Shown: positions 45,861-55,277 of the stretch, in pieces
Layout: the number at the start of each line of letters is the position of its first letter
How positions within the stretch are numbered: position 1 is the first letter of the stretch
Source of the DNA: Leptospira selangorensis
Lineage (GTDB): Bacteria > Spirochaetota > Leptospiria > Leptospirales > Leptospiraceae
Direction: 5' to 3'
NCBI RefSeq assembly: GCF_004769405.1
Contig: NZ_RQES01000010.1
Location: forward strand, 62,001-126,000
DNA length: 64,000 nt
Program-made: the position numbers and the translations under genes
Notes under the pieces: generated by a model
The model's database searches: none
The model's input: only the letters and a program-made list of their open reading frames with translations
Told to the model about the DNA's origin: nothing

Positions 45861-46268
45861 ATGAGTGGTAAAAGATTTCTTTCTAAGAATGATCATCAAA
45901 GGATCCTTTCCACCCTTGAGGTTTCCGCCCAAGCAGCAGCAGTTCAACCGAGTATCTTAGAAATTATACGTAAGACGTTATCTAAAGCCAAAAAAATAGA
46001 TCAGAACCAAGTTCCCCAGGACCTGATCACTATGAATTCCAAATTCGTGCTCAAAGATCTTGGCAACGCAGAAGCATTCCAATTCACCTTAGTATATCCT
46101 GACGATTATAGTGAAAATGCTCCTGCTAACGGCAAACTATCCCTATTTTCCGCTCATGGTTCGGCGGTATTAGGAGCCAGAGTAGGAGAAGTAGTTCGTT
46201 GGGAGATCAACGGAATGGATAAATACCTAAGAGTCCAAGAACTACTCTACCAACCGGCTGCTATTTAG
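45861..46268 (+). CDS. GreA/GreB C-terminal-domain (Rnk-like) protein
   Basis: About 135 aa from ATG 45861 (upstream GGGAGG). The C-terminal half matches the FKBP-like GreA/GreB C-terminal domain found in Rnk: L-V-Y-P-D-D-Y-S-E-N, G-K-L-S-L-F-S-A-H-G-S-A-V-L-G and G-E-V-V-R-W-E. The N-terminal helix is short and lacks the Gre coiled coil, so it would bind RNA polymerase without cleavage-factor activity (inference). ATG 45693 would add 56 poorly composed residues and is rejected. It overlaps the convergent transporter gene by 8 bases. Confidence 0.83.
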   Translation: MSGKRFLSKNDHQRILSTLEVSAQAAAVQPSILEIIRKTLSKAKKIDQNQVPQDLITMNSKFVLKDLGNAEAFQFTLVYPDDYSENAPANGKLSLFSAHGSAVLGARVGEVVRWEINGMDKYLRVQELLYQPAAI

Positions 46269-48504
46269 GATAACCGTACAATCCTCCAAGTTCCTTAGAG
46301 AGAATATCCTTATAATCTACCTCGCTGATCTGTCCGTTTCGGATATCGTAAACCCAACCATGTATCTCCGGAAATCCATACTTAGCCAAAGCATTCTGTA
46401 TCATTCCGGTCTTGTATAAGTTCACTACCTGCTCTGCGACATTCAGGTGGATCAGTCTTTCCTCTCTTTTGTCTTCAGGAAGAGCATCCAATTCTTCTCT
46501 ATGTTTTAGGTACACATCCTTAATATGAGTGATCCAGTTGTCTATTAGGCCTGTGGCCTTTCCTTGTAGAGCGGCCCTAACCCCGCCGCAGCCGATATGA
46601 CCGCAAACAATGATATGTTTTACGTTCAATGCATCTATCGCATACTGAACCACACTAAATAGGGACATATCGTCCACGGAGACCACGTTGGCAATATTCC
46701 TGGTTACGAAAATTTCCCCCGGATTTGTTTTAGTGATCACATTTACCGGGACCCTGGAATCGCTACATCCGATGAATAATGTTTGAGGTGCTTGGCCCTC
46801 GGCATGTCTGGCAAAAAATTCAGGATCTTCTGCAGTCCTTTCTTCTACCCATTCTTGGTTGTTCTTTAATAATTTTTGATAAGACTCGCTCATTTCTTTT
46901 TTCAAGGATTCGATATCATTTTCCATATTCGGTATCCCTCCTAGGATCACCGTAATCCCTTTACGGTGGGCATTTTTTCTAAATTCGTGGATCAGTTCTT
47001 TAATATCCTGATCCATATGAAGTGTTCTAGTTCCGTCTATCTCCAAAGTGATCCCGGAAGGTTGGCTTTCTAAAATCGCCTTGATCTTTGCCTTATGGAA
47101 GAAGCCTAAGTTTTCTCCTAAAACGATCCTTCTAAACTTACCATGGCGCTCTTCCCTATAGATTGCCGTCCTATGATCTTCATATAGAACGAAAACTAAA
47201 GCCACCAAGATACCGCAGAACGTTCCGATCAGAACATTCGTGAAGAATGTGACGACTACAGTTACTAAGAAAGGAAGGAACTGGGAATATCCTTTTTGGA
47301 ACATCAGCTTAAACATCGCAGGTTTCGCGAGTTTGAGCCCCGTAAAAGTTAAGATCGCAGCTAAGGACGCAAGAGGAATGGTATTCATAAATTTAGGAAA
47401 AAGTAATACACTGATCCCTATCCATGCCCCATGAAAAATGGCGGAAAATTTAGTTTTTGCACCTGAAGAAGCGTTTACCGAGCCTCTGACCACCACACTT
47501 GTGATCGGGATCCCGCCTGCAAGTCCGCAGGCCATATTCCCTAAACCTTGTGCGATCAATTCCTGAGACATGGGAGTTTTCCGATTTTCTTCATCCAGTT
47601 TGTCTACCACTTCAACGGAGAGTAAAGATTCTAAAGAAGAAGCAAACGCGATCGTCAATGCCAAAGTCCATACCGGACCCTGATCCCAATAGGAGAAGTT
47701 CGGAAAATCCAAATGGGCAAATAATTCGGAAGGATTTTTGAAAACTGGAAGAGTAACTAAGTGATCTTGGCTTAAAGCTCCGCCAGGAAGAAGATGACCT
47801 AAAAGTAAATTCGAGCCGGTTCCGATAATGATCGCAGCTAAAGAAGCAGGGACATATTTGAATTTTTTAGCAAAATATTTATCCCAAATCCAAAAGGATA
47901 AAAGGGAGATAACCCCGATCACCAATACATTACTTTGTAAATTTCGGAAAGCATGTATGATCAACATGAGAGAGTTTGTTTCTTTTGCTTCATGAGGATC
48001 ATGGTAAGATTCATTCACGTCTTCTTGAGTGATATCGAATTCTTCTACCCCGAATTCCTCTACGTCGTAACCGATCAAGTGAGGTAATTGTTTGATAACC
48101 AGAAGTAAGCCGATCGCGACGGACATTCCTACTACTGTTGCAGAAGGAAGATAAGCAGATAAAGCGCCTGTTCTTAAGATCCCAAGCAGAGTTTGTATCA
48201 TTCCCGCAATAAGAAGTGCGAGAAGAAATGCTTCGAAATTCCCCAGATCTTTGATGCCTGAGAGAACGATAGCAGTCAAACTTGCCGTGGGCCCTGAGAC
48301 ACTTAAGGCGGATTTACTAAAAGTCCCTACTACGATCCCACCAACAAAACCGGAGATAATCCCTGAAAATAAGGGAGCGCCGGACGCATGAGCTATCCCC
48401 AAACAAAGAGGAATAGCTACTAGAAAGACTGCGATACTTGAGGAAAGATCGTAAGGAAGGTTGGAAAAAAATTGTTTTGTTTTTAAATTCATCGATACTC
48501 GCAC
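46261..48504 (-). CDS. SulP transporter-STAS-carbonic anhydrase fusion
   Basis: A 747-aa fusion. Residues ~10-420 form a SulP anion permease with ten or more helices (P-L-C-L-G-I-A-H-A-S-G-A-P near 30, S-G-P-T-A-S-L-T-A near 70). A STAS domain follows (~440-530, I-T-L-E-I-D-G-T). From ~545 there is a beta-carbonic anhydrase with zinc ligands in F-I-G-C-S-D-S-R and C-G-H-I-G-C-G-G. It probably imports bicarbonate (or another anion) and interconverts it with CO2 at the inner face. Start ATG 48504 or 48492. Divergent from msrA. Confidence 0.93.
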   Translation of the reverse strand: MRVSMNLKTKQFFSNLPYDLSSSIAVFLVAIPLCLGIAHASGAPLFSGIISGFVGGIVVGTFSKSALSVSGPTASLTAIVLSGIKDLGNFEAFLLALLIAGMIQTLLGILRTGALSAYLPSATVVGMSVAIGLLLVIKQLPHLIGYDVEEFGVEEFDITQEDVNESYHDPHEAKETNSLMLIIHAFRNLQSNVLVIGVISLLSFWIWDKYFAKKFKYVPASLAAIIIGTGSNLLLGHLLPGGALSQDHLVTLPVFKNPSELFAHLDFPNFSYWDQGPVWTLALTIAFASSLESLLSVEVVDKLDEENRKTPMSQELIAQGLGNMACGLAGGIPITSVVVRGSVNASSGAKTKFSAIFHGAWIGISVLLFPKFMNTIPLASLAAILTFTGLKLAKPAMFKLMFQKGYSQFLPFLVTVVVTFFTNVLIGTFCGILVALVFVLYEDHRTAIYREERHGKFRRIVLGENLGFFHKAKIKAILESQPSGITLEIDGTRTLHMDQDIKELIHEFRKNAHRKGITVILGGIPNMENDIESLKKEMSESYQKLLKNNQEWVEERTAEDPEFFARHAEGQAPQTLFIGCSDSRVPVNVITKTNPGEIFVTRNIANVVSVDDMSLFSVVQYAIDALNVKHIIVCGHIGCGGVRAALQGKATGLIDNWITHIKDVYLKHREELDALPEDKREERLIHLNVAEQVVNLYKTGMIQNALAKYGFPEIHGWVYDIRNGQISEVDYKDILSKELGGLYGYPK

Positions 48505-48725
48505 GGGCGGGCTTCTATTCTATATCAAGGAATAAAAACCCAGAATTGGAAACGGTTGATAAGTCCGTAACTTTTTCCGACGTCAGTCGAAAGTATCCAT
48601 AACTACTGAAATTGATATAGCTTGTGCTTACCAGGATTTTTTGAAAAAAATCAAAATACGAACAACTGATCAGTAAGAATAGTTAGATTAAAAATTCATA
48701 AAAAAATGAAACTATGAGGAACCAT

Positions 48726-49355
48726 ATGAGAACAAATTTGTTCAAACTTATAAGATTAGAATCCATACTTATAATATTCATAATATTTAGTTTTTCGAAT
48801 ATACTTCACTCCAAGGAGAATCCAAAAACAGAGACAGCCATTTTTGCAGGTGGATGTTTTTGGTGTATGGAAGGACCTTTCGAAAAACTACCCGGTGTCA
48901 TATCCGTAGTCTCGGGATACACAGGTGGAAAAGAGAAAAATCCAACTTACGAAGATGTAGGTTATGGAAGAACAGGACATAGAGAATCGGTCCTTATCAC
49001 TTACGATCCTAAAAAAATCGATTATACAAAACTTTTGGATACGTATTGGAGACAAATAGATCCGACCGATTCAGGAGGACAATTTGCAGACAGAGGCAAC
49101 CAATATAGGGCAGCCATCTATTATAAGAATGAGGCTGAAAGAAAATTAGCCCAAGAGTTTAAGGATAAAATAGGGGCTTCTAAAAAATTCTCTTCTCCCA
49201 TCGCGGTGGAAATATTACCTGCATCGGAATTTTATCCTGCGGAAGAATATCATCAGGATTATTATAAAAAGAACCCTACGCATTATAAACAATACAGAAA
49301 GGGTTCCGGGAGAGAGGATTATGTGAAAGGAGTTTGGGGCGTTAAGTCAGATTAG
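48726..49355 (+). CDS. msrA: Peptide methionine sulfoxide reductase A, exported
   Basis: About 209 aa. The active site G-G-C-F-W-C-M-E, then G-Y-T-G-G, D-P-T-D-S-G-G-Q-F-A-D-R-G and Y-H-Q-D-Y are typical MsrA. It reduces methionine-S-sulfoxide in proteins. The first ~35 residues form a hydrophobic signal peptide (I-L-I-I-F-I-I-F-S-F-S), so it is likely periplasmic. ATG 48726 has GAGGA five bases upstream and is preferred to ATG 48714. No msrB is adjacent. Confidence 0.93.
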   Translation: MRTNLFKLIRLESILIIFIIFSFSNILHSKENPKTETAIFAGGCFWCMEGPFEKLPGVISVVSGYTGGKEKNPTYEDVGYGRTGHRESVLITYDPKKIDYTKLLDTYWRQIDPTDSGGQFADRGNQYRAAIYYKNEAERKLAQEFKDKIGASKKFSSPIAVEILPASEFYPAEEYHQDYYKKNPTHYKQYRKGSGREDYVKGVWGVKSD

Positions 49356-49358
49356 AAG

Positions 49359-49483
49359 ACGCAGAGGTTTTTTCCACGCAGAGACGCTAAGCCGCTGAGA
49401 GATTTTTTAAACGCAGACGAAAACCCTCTGTGTCTTTGCGACTCCGCGTGATTCATCCCTGCGTCTCTTACAAACTCTGCGTC
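49359..49483. repeat. Dispersed 'cgcagagacgctaag' repeat block
   Basis: Low-complexity block with acgcagagacgctaagccgc and, further on, inverted versions (ctctgtgtctttgcg, ctgcgtctct, ctgcgtctc). It fills the gap between two convergent genes. A short relative lies at 7829-7854. Confidence 0.55.
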
Positions 49484-50536
49484 TCATTCCCCAAGTAAAC
49501 GGAAGAGATAAATTGTAAGCCTTTGCAGTTTATCTCTTTCAGGACCTGGGATCTCTTTTTCTAGATCGATCGTCTTTCTATAAATCGATTTGAGATGGTT
49601 TTTCATAGTCCCAGGATGGATACCTAAGTCTTCGCTGATCCGACTCTTATCCTTACCGGAAGCGATTCCCGCACAGATCTCTGTTTCTTTTTTAGTAAGT
49701 TTAGTTTTATCTCTTAAAATTCCGATCAGAGCTTCTCTATCCATACCTTCATATTTTCTGAAAGTATCAGATGGAGATTTTGCAAAATCCGAGTTGTTCT
49801 TTGCTTCTCCGGATTCCGAAAGTTCGGGATTCGCAAGTATAGTGCTTAAGAAGCTGGAAACTTCTCCATTACGATCTTTGATAGGAAGAACATTTTGTTT
49901 CCAATCTTTTACGAAACCGTTTTTAACATTCGAGTTAGAGATCGAAACAGAACCTTGCAAAACGGATTCCCAAAACTCATCATAAAAAGTTTTGGATGCT
50001 CCCGCTCCGGATTGGAATGCTTTTGGGGTTTTTCCAATGAGTTCATTCTCTTTTAAGCCGGAAATTTTTTCGAACTGCTTATTCACCGCAAGGATCACTC
50101 CTTCCTTATCGGTTAAGAACATTCCGTTCTGGGATTGCTGGAATGCTTTGTATAAAGCTTCCTTCTTCCCCGCCTCTGATTCTTTATCTTCCGTGAATAC
50201 GAATAGATAAGATTTCTCCGGCATTAGATAAGCATGTTGTTTTGTTTGAAGGAAACTTCCATCTTTCTTCATTAGATGAAGTCCTCTTCCTTCGAACTCT
50301 CCCGACTTACTTACATTTGGTAGTATAACTGATTCGAAATATTTTTGATCCGTTTCTGAAAGAAGATCGGTAATACTCATACTCTTAGCCGATTCGATAG
50401 AGGCGATGCTAAGTATCGTCCTTCCATTCTCGTTAATATGAAGGATCCTTCCACTCGAATCGCAAATTAACAAAATATCGGGCATACTTTCTTGTGTTTG
50501 AATAATTTCTTTAACGTTTTCCAAGCTTAGATCCAT
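49484..50536 (-). CDS. PAS-PAS-LuxR transcriptional regulator
   Basis: A 350-aa regulator. Two PAS domains occupy ~15-115 (L-L-I-C-D-S-S-G-R-I-L-H-I-N-E) and ~125-240 (F-L-T-D-K-E-G-V-I-L-A-V-N-K-Q-F). The C-terminus has a LuxR-type HTH: T-K-L-T-K-K-E-T-E-I-C, I-A-S-G-K-D-K-S-R-I-S-E-D-L and H-P-G-T-M-K-N-H-L-K-S-I-Y-R-K. It probably responds to a small ligand or redox state and binds DNA directly. Monocistronic; the target is unknown. Confidence 0.87.
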   Translation of the reverse strand: MDLSLENVKEIIQTQESMPDILLICDSSGRILHINENGRTILSIASIESAKSMSITDLLSETDQKYFESVILPNVSKSGEFEGRGLHLMKKDGSFLQTKQHAYLMPEKSYLFVFTEDKESEAGKKEALYKAFQQSQNGMFLTDKEGVILAVNKQFEKISGLKENELIGKTPKAFQSGAGASKTFYDEFWESVLQGSVSISNSNVKNGFVKDWKQNVLPIKDRNGEVSSFLSTILANPELSESGEAKNNSDFAKSPSDTFRKYEGMDREALIGILRDKTKLTKKETEICAGIASGKDKSRISEDLGIHPGTMKNHLKSIYRKTIDLEKEIPGPERDKLQRLTIYLFRLLGE

Positions 50537-50864
50537 CCGATTTGTTTTGTATCTAAGAAACCACTCGATTCTTTTCGAAAAGATTTCTCTCTTATTAATA
50601 ACTTAAGACATGGATTTTTAAAAAAATCCTACAAAGCATTCCTAGAATACTAAGAAGAAGCTTCGCTGTTAAATGAAGAGCCCTAACCTTTGCGGGATTA
50701 TGTGCACTTGATCATTTAAATTCCCGAAGCCAATTGTTGCAAAAGAAAGGCAAACCAGTTGAAGACGTCTGTATCAATCTCTACAAAAACAACCTCTCTA
50801 AAGTTTCTAATTCGAAAGGATTAGTTTCTTGCAGAATCATCCCGCCTTAGGAGATCTTTTAGTT
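50537..50864. other. Intergenic region before GST gene
   Basis: 328 bases with no gene. It contains the second GCTTCGCTG...TGAAGAGCCC element (50660-50683). The promoters of the divergent PAS-LuxR and GST genes should be here; I see no box strong enough to name. Confidence 0.45.
50660..50683. repeat. GCTTCGCTG...TGAAGAGCCC element, copy 2
   Basis: Same two conserved blocks as 8188-8213, with a five-base instead of seven-base spacer. Confidence 0.45.
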
Positions 50865-51494
50865 ATGAGCGATCTGAAACTTGTAATAGGAAATAAAAAC
50901 ATCTCCTCCTGGTCCTTCCGTCCATGGATCCTACTCACTCAATTTGGAATTCCTTTCGAAGAGATTTCCTTAAAACTATTCACACCTGAATACGCAGCCA
51001 TAATCGATAAGTATTCACCTTCTAAAAAAGTCCCTGTCTTAAACGACGGGGACCTAAGAGTTTGGGACAGCCTTAGTATCGCGGAATATTTGGCAGAAAA
51101 ATATGCGGAGAAGGGTCTTTGGCCAAAGGATCAGATCGCAAGAGCCAAAGCAAGATCCATCACCGCAGAAATGCATTCCGGATTCACAGGCCTAAGATCT
51201 AATCTGAGCATGAATTTTCATGGTAAAAAGCCCGACTTCTCCGTTCCGGAAGATGCGAAGAAGGATATAGATAGGATACAAACACTTTGGGAAGAATGTT
51301 TGAGCTCCTACGGCGGACCATTCTTGTTCGGTCAAAACTTCTCCATAGCAGATGCATTCTATGCCCCGGTGGTTTCTAGATTTATAACGTACGGAGTAAA
51401 ACTAGGACCTAAATCAAGTGAGTATGTGCAGACTATCTCTAATTTACCTTCTTACAAATCTTGGGGAGAAGGAGCCAAATTAGAGATTAACTAA
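50865..51494 (+). CDS. Glutathione S-transferase family protein
   Basis: A 209-aa GST. The thioredoxin-like N-terminal domain has the active-site Ser region K-N-I-S-S-W-S-F-R-P-W and the cis-Pro motif K-V-P-V-L-N-D-G-D, followed by D-S-L-S-I-A-E-Y-L-A. The helical C-terminal half includes the N-capping F-S-I-A-D-A-F-Y. ATG 50865 has TAGGAGA upstream and is chosen over ATG 50829. It conjugates glutathione to electrophiles by family; the substrate is unknown. Confidence 0.9.
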   Translation: MSDLKLVIGNKNISSWSFRPWILLTQFGIPFEEISLKLFTPEYAAIIDKYSPSKKVPVLNDGDLRVWDSLSIAEYLAEKYAEKGLWPKDQIARAKARSITAEMHSGFTGLRSNLSMNFHGKKPDFSVPEDAKKDIDRIQTLWEECLSSYGGPFLFGQNFSIADAFYAPVVSRFITYGVKLGPKSSEYVQTISNLPSYKSWGEGAKLEIN

Positions 51495-51578
51495 GTAAGA
51501 TCTTTTTGTAGGATCTTCGACAATATATATACATATTTTTACTTGTTTTTTGATTAGTATTTCTTAGAATTCAAACTT

Positions 51579-52661
51579 ATGAATTCTAAGAAAAGAGGCA
51601 CAGAAGAACTTCCTCCAAGTAGATTCGATAAGACCCAAAGGGAAGTTTGGCTGGAAGATAGGATAGATCTAGGAGAGGAATCTTCTCCTTCTACCCAATT
51701 CTTTTGGGAAAATTCCAAATCGGTCCTGACCCGAAATAAATCACCCGATATTCCATTCGATGCAAGTATCAATCCATACAGAGGTTGTGAGCATGGATGT
51801 ATTTATTGTTTTGCAAGGCCGAACCATTCCTATATGGATCTTTCACCGGGATTGGATTTCGAAACAAAAATATTCGTGAAAAAAGAACCTGCCAGACTGT
51901 TGGCGGATGAATTAAGAAAGAAAAAACAAGCGCTCGAACCGATCACGATAGGTACTGCGACGGATCCTTACCAACCGGGAGAGAGGATTTATAAAAACAC
52001 AAGATCACTATTGGAAGTGATGTTGGAATTCAAACAGCCTACCGCAATCATCACAAAGTCTTCTCTCATACAAAGAGATATAGATATTCTTTCCGAAATG
52101 GGAAAATTAGGAATTCTGAAAGTATTTCTTTCCATCACCACCTTGGACAAGGAACTTTGGTCCAAATTAGAACCTAGGGCCCCTGCTCCCGCAAGAAGAA
52201 TGGAAACTCTTCGAAAACTTACGGATGTTGGAATTCCAACAGGTGTATTATTCGCTCCTGTAATTCCGTTTATCAATGATTTCGAAATGGAACATCTATT
52301 GGAACAGGCATCTTTATCAGGTGCAGAAGCAGCCGGAATGGTATTCGTAAGACTTCCTTTCGAAGTAGCGCCTTTATTCGAGGACTGGCTTACCCGACAT
52401 TTCCCACTCAAAAAAGAAAAGGTCTTAAAAGTTATCTCGGAAGCAAGAGGAGGCAAATTATATAAAGCCAATTGGGGAGAAAGAATGAAAGGAGAAGGGA
52501 ATTATGCGGAACTTCTTCAAAAAAGATTTTCTATCTGCATCAAAAGGTTCGGACTCACCAAAAGAAGAGAATTGAGAAAGGACTTATTTGCTGTTCCTTC
52601 TCGTTATCTTTTGAAAAAGAAAAAACAAGAGGAATTCCTACCCGGGCTTTTTCCGGAATAA
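51579..52661 (+). CDS. SPL-like radical SAM protein (PA0069 family)
   Basis: A 360-aa radical SAM protein. The cluster motif lies in N-P-Y-R-G-C-E-H-G-C-I-Y-C-F-A-R-P, and the pattern S-Y-M-D-L-S-P-G-L-D-F-E-T-K-I with G-T-A-T-D-P-Y-Q-P-G-E marks the PA0069/Rv2578c family, related to spore photoproduct lyase. The reaction is unknown. It stands alone on the plus strand, followed by a small hairpin. Confidence 0.9.
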   Translation: MNSKKRGTEELPPSRFDKTQREVWLEDRIDLGEESSPSTQFFWENSKSVLTRNKSPDIPFDASINPYRGCEHGCIYCFARPNHSYMDLSPGLDFETKIFVKKEPARLLADELRKKKQALEPITIGTATDPYQPGERIYKNTRSLLEVMLEFKQPTAIITKSSLIQRDIDILSEMGKLGILKVFLSITTLDKELWSKLEPRAPAPARRMETLRKLTDVGIPTGVLFAPVIPFINDFEMEHLLEQASLSGAEAAGMVFVRLPFEVAPLFEDWLTRHFPLKKEKVLKVISEARGGKLYKANWGERMKGEGNYAELLQKRFSICIKRFGLTKRRELRKDLFAVPSRYLLKKKKQEEFLPGLFPE

Positions 52662-52687
52662 TGACTGTAGCAAAGGCCACAGCCATT
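52660..52687 (+). terminator. Hairpin after radical SAM gene
   Basis: AATGACTGT and ACAGCCATT form a 9-bp stem with one mismatch and a ten-base loop, at the stop codon. No long T run follows. Confidence 0.35.
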
Positions 52688-52773
52688 ACGTTCGTTCGAA
52701 ATAGTAGAAAGAAAGAAGCGGATTAGATAGAAATTTCCTTCCCCATTTTTCAGACAGATCGGATATTTACCGA

Positions 52774-53640
52774 ATGAATTGGGAACAAAACTACCATCTG
52801 GAAGACGGAACCTTTGTAGGAGCCGGTGACGTATCCATCTATTATAGAGCCTACCGCGCAAAAGACGCAAATAATCCTAGAACCTTAGTGGTTCATCATG
52901 GGATTGGAGAACACGGAAAAAGATACGACAATTTACTCGAAGCACTTTCCGGAAAAGGATATAATGTTTATCTAATAGATGCTCGCGGCCACGGAAAATC
53001 CGGAGGAAGCAAAGGTGTAGTCACTCATTTTAACCAATTTTTAGCCGACTTGGACAGATTGATCAGCATCGCAAAACAGAAAGAAGGAGTGAAACAAGTC
53101 ACTTTGATGGGACACTCCATGGGAGCGCTGATCTCATTATTCTATGCCGGAGAACCTTCTCACCAAGCAAGTTTAGATAGACTCGTGCTAAGCGGATTGC
53201 CAATTGCTGTAAAGACTGACTTAGTTATGAATATCAAGAAAGGCGCAGGAAGTTTACTCGCTGGAGCATTCCCCACTCTTACTGTTCCAACCGGATTAGA
53301 TGTCAACGCTCTCTCTAGAGACAAGTCGGTTGTAGAGGCTTATAAAAAAGATCCTTTAGTTCATGGTTCAGTAGGAGCTTACTTAGGAGATTTCCTTTTA
53401 AACTCCAAAGAAAAAGCCTTGGAAAAAGCGGCTCGGATCAACTTCCCAGTTTATCTATTTCATGGAAAAGAAGATTCTATCGCACTTTCTGTCGGAACAG
53501 AAGAAGCATTTCAAGTTATACCTTCTTCAGACAAATCCATGAAAATTTACGATGGGTTGTATCATGAGACAATGAATGAACTTCCGGCGGACAAGGCAAA
53601 AGTTTTGGGTGATTTAGTGAACTGGTTACAAACTCATTGA
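52774..53640 (+). CDS. Alpha/beta hydrolase, monoacylglycerol lipase-like
   Basis: A 288-aa serine hydrolase of the Hydrolase_4 (S33-like lysophospholipase) group. H-H-G-I-G-E-H-G-K-R-Y is followed by D-A-R-G-H-G-K-S-G-G, the nucleophile elbow G-H-S-M-G-A, the acid in F-H-G-K-E-D-S-I, and His in Y-H-E-T-M-N-E. This set is typical of monoglyceride lipases and lysophospholipases; activity on fatty acyl esters fits a fatty-acid-dependent organism. No signal peptide. A repeat element starts 58 bases after its stop. Confidence 0.88.
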   Translation: MNWEQNYHLEDGTFVGAGDVSIYYRAYRAKDANNPRTLVVHHGIGEHGKRYDNLLEALSGKGYNVYLIDARGHGKSGGSKGVVTHFNQFLADLDRLISIAKQKEGVKQVTLMGHSMGALISLFYAGEPSHQASLDRLVLSGLPIAVKTDLVMNIKKGAGSLLAGAFPTLTVPTGLDVNALSRDKSVVEAYKKDPLVHGSVGAYLGDFLLNSKEKALEKAARINFPVYLFHGKEDSIALSVGTEEAFQVIPSSDKSMKIYDGLYHETMNELPADKAKVLGDLVNWLQTH

Positions 53641-53697
53641 TAAAAGGGAAAATTCTCTCTGAGCGGGGTATGGCAACCTCACTTAGCTCGGATTTGT

Positions 53698-53807
53698 GCA
53701 TGGGCGCATATGCGGCCATGCTCTGTCCCTGGGTGGACGGGCGAACCGACACCTATGCGTAAATAATGCCGATGGGACTGTCTCTCGCTGCATACGCGAA
53801 CGTTCGC
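53698..53807. repeat. Palindromic multi-hairpin element, copy 1
   Basis: First arm pair GCATGG-g-CGCATATGCG-g-CCATGC (53698-53721), then ctgggtgga...gcgaaccgac, then the perfect palindrome GCGAACGTTCGC (53796-53807). It aligns with copies at 55278 and 57647. Lies between the lipase-like and reductase genes. Confidence 0.7.
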
Positions 53808-53876
53808 ACAACCGCCATCGTCACCCTCTTCAAGAAATTATAACTTTATAAAATCATAATATTAAAGGAGCCTGTC

Positions 53877-54437
53877 ATGAGAAAACTAATAATGTGGAAT
53901 GTAATCACACTGGATGGATATTTCGAAGGTGAAACAAACTGGGATTTGAGTTTTCATGGACTCGTTTGGGGCGAAGAGCTTGAGGAGTTCAGTCTTACTC
54001 AGTTAAAATCGGCTGACATGCTTATCTTCGGCGCAACTACATACAAAGGAATGGCAGATTATTGGATTAAGGCGGAAGAAGAAAAGACGGAAGGAGAAAT
54101 CACCAAATTTATGAATGGGATCCAAAAGGTTGTCTGCTCATCGACTCTCAAAACTGCCGACTGGAATAATACTACAATCGTAAGAAATGCTGCAGTCGAA
54201 ATTCCTAAATTAAAAGAGCAAGGCAACGGGGATATGTTTGTATTCGGAAGTGGCAACTTATCAGGATCCTTATTGAAAGCTGAGTTATTCGATGAGATCC
54301 GTCTATGCATTGCGCCTACATTCTTAGGAAAGGGAAAACTTTTGTTCGATCCGGGAATTCCTAATAAAAAACTCAAATTACTTGAATCTCGTGCCCTTAC
54401 TACAGGCGGCATCCTTGTTCGGTATGCTCCGGACTAA
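53877..54437 (+). CDS. Dihydrofolate reductase family protein (RibD C-terminal type)
   Basis: A 186-aa protein with the RibD-C/DHFR fold: L-I-M-W-N-V-I-T-L-D-G-Y-F-E-G near the start, D-M-L-I-F-G-A-T-T-Y in the middle, and F-V-F-G-S-G-N-L and C-I-A-P-T-F-L-G-K-G in the C-terminal half. NADPH-dependent reductase activity is likely, the substrate unknown. AAAGGAG sits just before the ATG. Such small reductases are frequent in accessory DNA. Confidence 0.88.
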   Translation: MRKLIMWNVITLDGYFEGETNWDLSFHGLVWGEELEEFSLTQLKSADMLIFGATTYKGMADYWIKAEEEKTEGEITKFMNGIQKVVCSSTLKTADWNNTTIVRNAAVEIPKLKEQGNGDMFVFGSGNLSGSLLKAELFDEIRLCIAPTFLGKGKLLFDPGIPNKKLKLLESRALTTGGILVRYAPD

Positions 54438-54467
54438 ATGCCCGAACAACGATAAGCAAAAAATAAT

Positions 54468-55247
54468 ATGGAAAAGATAAATCTATTCATCAATAAAGTG
54501 AATGAATTCGCTTCGAATAACGAAGTAATAGAAGGCGTCGCGGTAGCAGGCTCATTCATTTCCAGAGAACTTGATGAATATTCTGATATTGATTTTGTGA
54601 TAGTTTTGAAAGATGGAACTCAATACCAGAAAAAAGAAATGGTCGATTTCGCAAAAAATTTCGGACCTTTGTTATCAACATTTACCGGCGAACATGTTGG
54701 AGAGAAAAGGTTATTAATTTGTCTATATGAGAATCCATTTCTCCATGTCGATTTTAAGTTTATCCAACTTTCTGAACTAAAGGAAAGAATAGAAAATCCC
54801 GTTTTTATTTACCAGAACAACGAACGGATCCCATCAATCATCGAATCAACGAAAGCAGAATGGCCGAATCCTGATTTCCAATGGATAGAAGATAGATTTT
54901 GGGTTTGGATACATTATGCCGGAACTAAATTAGGAAGAGGAGAGTATTTTGAGACAATCGATTTCTTATCATTCGTAAGAAATACGGTTTTAGGTCCTCT
55001 GCTTCACCTTAAAAATAAATCTCTACCTCGGGGAGTTAGGAAATTAGAATTTATCATCGATCCAAGCGATCTTGAAAAACTAAAATCCACAATTCCTAGC
55101 TATGATTTTAGATCAATTAAGGACAGCATACTGAGTTCAGTTAAGCTATACCAAGAACTGAGATTGGCACTTTATAATTCTGAGATCAAAAACTTATCCG
55201 AAGCAGAGAATTACGCTTTGGGATATTTAAATAATATTAACAATTAA
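54468..55247 (+). CDS. Nucleotidyltransferase-domain protein
   Basis: A 259-aa protein with the polymerase-beta-type nucleotidyltransferase signature A-G-S-F-I-S-R-E-L-D, then S-D-I-D-F-V-I-V, giving the G-S and D-x-D metal ligands. The rest is helical and resembles aminoglycoside adenylyltransferase-like enzymes, but no specific class is recognised. Antibiotic modification is only one possibility. It lies 30 bases after the reductase gene and ends 31 bases before repeat element copy 2. Confidence 0.75.
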   Translation: MEKINLFINKVNEFASNNEVIEGVAVAGSFISRELDEYSDIDFVIVLKDGTQYQKKEMVDFAKNFGPLLSTFTGEHVGEKRLLICLYENPFLHVDFKFIQLSELKERIENPVFIYQNNERIPSIIESTKAEWPNPDFQWIEDRFWVWIHYAGTKLGRGEYFETIDFLSFVRNTVLGPLLHLKNKSLPRGVRKLEFIIDPSDLEKLKSTIPSYDFRSIKDSILSSVKLYQELRLALYNSEIKNLSEAENYALGYLNNINN

Positions 55248-55277
55248 GCCGTGCGCGCCATGCAGTTGTATGCACGT

